Assembly (NCBI GenBank): GCA_002435865.1
Contig: DIWV01000002.1
Location: forward strand, 1-64,000
Reading direction: 5' to 3'
DNA from: Cloacimonetes bacterium UBA6097
GTDB taxonomy: Bacteria; Cloacimonadota; Cloacimonadia; Cloacimonadales; Cloacimonadaceae
DNA length: 64,000 bases
The position numbers and the translations under genes were made by a program. This document shows positions 61,744 to 64,000 of the stretch, piece by piece (within the stretch, counting starts at the first letter, position 1; the number at the start of each line of letters is the position of its first letter). The notes beneath the pieces are model-generated. The model had not been told where the DNA came from, did no database searches, and was given only the letters and a program-made list of their open reading frames with translations.

Positions 61744-62979
61744 TTAATTGGCTGCTTTCTTTTTGTCCGACTCTTTGAAAGTTAAAATAGGTTCTTTTAA
61801 ACTTTTAACAACATCCTGTGAAATAGTGCATGTATCAATTTCAGGTCTGTCCGGTAAATCATACATAATGCTAAGCATGATTTTTTCCATTATTGCTCTT
61901 AAACCGCGGGCACCTGTTTTTTGGCTGATGGCAATTTTAGCTATCTCTTTTAGTGCTTCTTCTCTAAAAGTAAGTTTCACACCATCCATATCGAAGTATT
62001 TCTGATATTGTTTGCAGATAGCATTCTTTGGTTTGGTCAGGATTTCTATCAAAGCTGCTTCACTTAACTCGTGCAAAGCGCAGATTATGGGCATTCTGCC
62101 TATCAATTCCGGAATCAATCCATACTTAAGTAAATCAGATGAATTTGTATTATCAAAGATACTAATATCAGAAAGTTTTTCACCCAATTTTACGTCAAAG
62201 CCGATTGATTTCTTTGCCATCCGTTCCATGATTATCTTTTCCAAACCGAAAAAAGCACCGCCTGCAATAAACAATATGTTGGTAGTGTCCATTTCAATGA
62301 AATCCTGCTGAGGATGCTTGCGGCCGCCTTTGGGAGGAACATTGACCTTTGTTCCTTCCAATATTTTAAGCAATGCCTGTTGTACTCCCTCGCCAGAAAC
62401 GTCTCTGGTAATTGAAGGAGTTTCAGATTTGCGGGATATTTTGTCCAGTTCGTCTATATATACAATCCCTTTTTCAGCTTTGGCTACGTCATAATCAGCA
62501 TTCTGAAGCAACCTGACAAGTATGTTTTCCACATCTTCACCCACATAACCGGCTTCTGTTAAAGTAGTGGCATCAGATATTGCAAAAGGAACTTTCAGGT
62601 ATCGTGCCAGTGTCTGGGCAATCAGTGTTTTGCCGGAGCCTGTGGGACCAATCATCATAATGTTGCTCTTTTCCAGTTCAATTTCATCATCCTGTTTTTG
62701 CATAAAGATACGTTTGTAATGATTGTAAACTGCTACAGAGATTACCTGTTTGGCATTTTCCTGTCCGATTACATACTGGTCCAGGTACTCTTTAATCTGG
62801 CTGGGTCTGGCAAGTTCAAATTCTGCTTCTGCTTCACCTGGTTTATCCTGGTCAACGATAGTGTGACACATAGACACACATTCATCGCAAATATTGCCGG
62901 CAATGCCCCTGATCAGAGTTTTAACTTCAGCTTCAGGACGACCGCAAAAGGAGCAACTTAAAACTTTATATTTTTCCAT
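61744..62979 (-). CDS. clpX: ATP-dependent Clp protease ATPase subunit ClpX
   Basis: 411 aa; unfoldase for ClpP. The N-terminal zinc-binding domain (CSFCGR ... CDECVSMC), Walker A GPTGSGKT, Walker [11 protein letters not shown], sensor region and the arginine finger ([10 protein letters not shown]) are present. It follows clpP by 15 bp. Confidence 0.97.
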   Translation of the reverse strand: MEKYKVLSCSFCGRPEAEVKTLIRGIAGNICDECVSMCHTIVDQDKPGEAEAEFELARPSQIKEYLDQYVIGQENAKQVISVAVYNHYKRIFMQKQDDEIELEKSNIMMIGPTGSGKTLIAQTLARYLKVPFAISDATTLTEAGYVGEDVENILVRLLQNADYDVAKAEKGIVYIDELDKISRKSETPSITRDVSGEGVQQALLKILEGTKVNVPPKGGRKHPQQDFIEMDTTNILFIAGGAFFGLEKIIMERMAKKSIGFDVKLGEKLSDISIFDNTNSSDLLKYGLIPELIGRMPIICALHELSEAALIEILTKPKNAICKQYQKYFDMDGVKLTFREEALKEIAKIAISQKTGARGLRAIMEKIMLSIMYDLPDRPEIDTCTISQDVVKSLKEPILTFKESDKKKAAN

Positions 62980-62994
62980 ACAGACCTCATTGGT

Positions 62995-63579
62995 TTATTT
63001 ACGGTGAGTAAGAACTTCGTCAATGATACCATACTTTTGTGCTTCCAGTGAACTCATAAAATAATTACGGTCACTGTCTTCTTTGAGCTTTTTAAGTGAT
63101 TGCCCTGTATGCGTATGCAGAATATCATTTAACCTGTCTTTTAAATAAAGGATTTCTTTTGCCTGGATTTCTATATCAGACGCCTGACCCTGTGCTCCTC
63201 CTGCCGGCTGATGTATCATTATCCTGCTATATGGCAGGGCTATGCGCTTGCCTTTTGTTCCGGCAGCCAATAAAACTGCACCCATACTGGCAGCCTGACC
63301 TATGCAGATGGTGCTGATATTGGGCTTGATATATTGCATTGTATCGTAGATTGCCAGACCCGAAGAGATAATTCCACCGGGACTGTTGATATACATAAAG
63401 ATATCTTTTTCCTGGTCTTCACCTTCCAGATGTATCAATTGCGCAACCACTGTGTTTGCAAGGTTATCCTCAATCGGACCACCTATAAAGATAATTCTGT
63501 CTTTGAGCAAACGTGAATAGATATCATAAGCTCTTTCTGTGCGTCCGGTTTGTTCTATAACAATCGGAATATAATTCAT
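62995..63579 (-). CDS. clpP: ATP-dependent Clp protease proteolytic subunit
   Basis: 194 aa from the ATG at 63,579, preceded by GGAGG at 5-nt spacing; a longer frame reaching 63,648 would overlap the trigger factor gene and add a non-conserved basic stretch. The catalytic triad is visible: Ser in [11 protein letters not shown], His in [10 protein letters not shown], Asp in [11 protein letters not shown] 13-bp gap separates it from tig. Confidence 0.96.
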   Translation of the reverse strand: MNYIPIVIEQTGRTERAYDIYSRLLKDRIIFIGGPIEDNLANTVVAQLIHLEGEDQEKDIFMYINSPGGIISSGLAIYDTMQYIKPNISTICIGQAASMGAVLLAAGTKGKRIALPYSRIMIHQPAGGAQGQASDIEIQAKEILYLKDRLNDILHTHTGQSLKKLKEDSDRNYFMSSLEAQKYGIIDEVLTHRK

Positions 63580-63592
63580 GAAATCCTCCGTG

Positions 63593-64000
63593 CTATTCAG
63601 TCTTTTCTTTGGACTTTTTGGTCGTTTTCTTTTTAGATTTATCCTCAATTACTGTTTCATCATTAACTACAGGCTCATCTTCAGCAATATGAAACTCGCA
63701 GGTTTCTGCAATTTTGTTTAGAATCATAAAGTTGCCTATGGTCTCTTTGAAGTTTTCATCTTCAATAGTCTGTTTATGTTTTTCTTTCCACTCTTCAACA
63801 CTTTGGTCACTTAGCTTGGCTTCATGCTCAATATATTTTGCTATGTCTTCTTCATTTGGTTCCAAAACGTATTGTTTACGCAAGGCTTTCATCAGGTACA
63901 TATTGATGAAATCCTGTGTAATCTGATAACGAATCTGGAATTCATAATACTTGCGCCATTGTGCGTCAGTTATGTTATATTGGTCAAGTTCTTTTTCAGC
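63593..64000 (-). CDS. tig: Trigger factor, C-terminal part (cut by the window edge)
   Basis: The frame is open to the window end (base 64,000 is the first base of a codon), giving 135 C-terminal residues. They are helical and charged, with a lysine-rich tail ([16 protein letters not shown]). The sequence resembles the C-terminal chaperone domain of trigger factor, and the tig-clpP-clpX order is classical. The PPIase and ribosome-binding domains lie outside the window, so the call rests partly on context. Confidence 0.75.
   Translation of the reverse strand, partial: AEKELDQYNITDAQWRKYYEFQIRYQITQDFINMYLMKALRKQYVLEPNEEDIAKYIEHEAKLSDQSVEEWKEKHKQTIEDENFKETIGNFMILNKIAETCEFHIAEDEPVVNDETVIEDKSKKKTTKKSKEKTE

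Noticed and set aside
63580..63648. 23-residue N-terminal extension of ClpP
   Set aside because: It overlaps the trigger factor 3' end, and a GGAGG site supports the start at 63,579.

Overview
The window (about 40% GC) looks like a chromosomal segment of an uncultured anaerobic, fermentative, diderm bacterium. My best guess is Candidatus Cloacimonadota (Cloacamonas-like). That guess rests on the combination of NAD-linked [FeFe]-hydrogenase genes with a sensory-type hydrogenase paralogue, HydG and a TM1266-family protein, six loci ending in a Por/type IX-like C-terminal sorting domain (PNPF ... G.Y.Y.L ... K..LLK), outer-membrane lipid transport (MCE) genes, and intergenic DNA full of short palindromic repeats. 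No rRNA is present, so the assignment is inference.

Layout. 1-9,762 (minus): one seven-gene operon from a good promoter at 9,734-9,762: urocanate hydratase, UDP-glucose pyrophosphorylase, PhzF-like enzyme, then an MCE transporter (MlaD-like, a PqiC-type lipoprotein carrying a long beta-rich C-terminus, MlaE with STAS, MlaF). 9.8-12.9 kb: repeat-rich island with a lone DUF4238 gene, then a TM1266-like gene and hydG. 14.3-17.7 kb (minus): SBBP-repeat secreted protein and an AAA protein with a degenerate Walker A. 17.8-26.6 kb (plus): MacB-type ABC pair, YihY, purH, tRNA-Ser, sppA, rng, rplU, rpmA. 26.6-33.1 kb: repeat-rich DNA and three neighbouring sorting-domain genes; the first two share a duplicated approximately 425-bp promoter/leader/signal-peptide segment with a possible terminator/antiterminator, and the third is broken by an IS3-family element. 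33.3-37.2 kb: rlpA, psuG, dppA, an Omp28-like protein.

37.4-47.9 kb (plus): the hydrogenase locus. It holds DRTGG, two HATPase and PHP proteins, a non-canonical [FeFe]-hydrogenase-like protein, two NuoE/NuoF-type diaphorase pairs, a cysteine-free HndB-like protein and the catalytic HydA, closed by a strong terminator. The likely job is H2 production/uptake coupled to NADH and possibly ferredoxin, with a dedicated H2- or redox-sensing module. HydG at 12.9 kb would supply the H-cluster. 48.2-55.0 kb: a five-Fn3 secreted protein, small unknown genes (one with a cluster of CTACTGTAG-like sites upstream), and a TIGR03960-type radical SAM protein that seems to start at ATT and carries an in-frame piece of a dispersed repeat. 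55.0-64.0 kb (minus): compact operon tig-clpP-clpX-endoQ-pepP-coaD-dnaB-mlaE-lipoprotein-trmL.

The strongest candidates for something undescribed are the lipoprotein/barrel fusion of the MCE operon, the sensory hydrogenase module, the duplicated attenuator-like leader, and the families of covarying palindromic repeats, one of which has entered a coding sequence. All calls come from reading the sequence; no database search was run.
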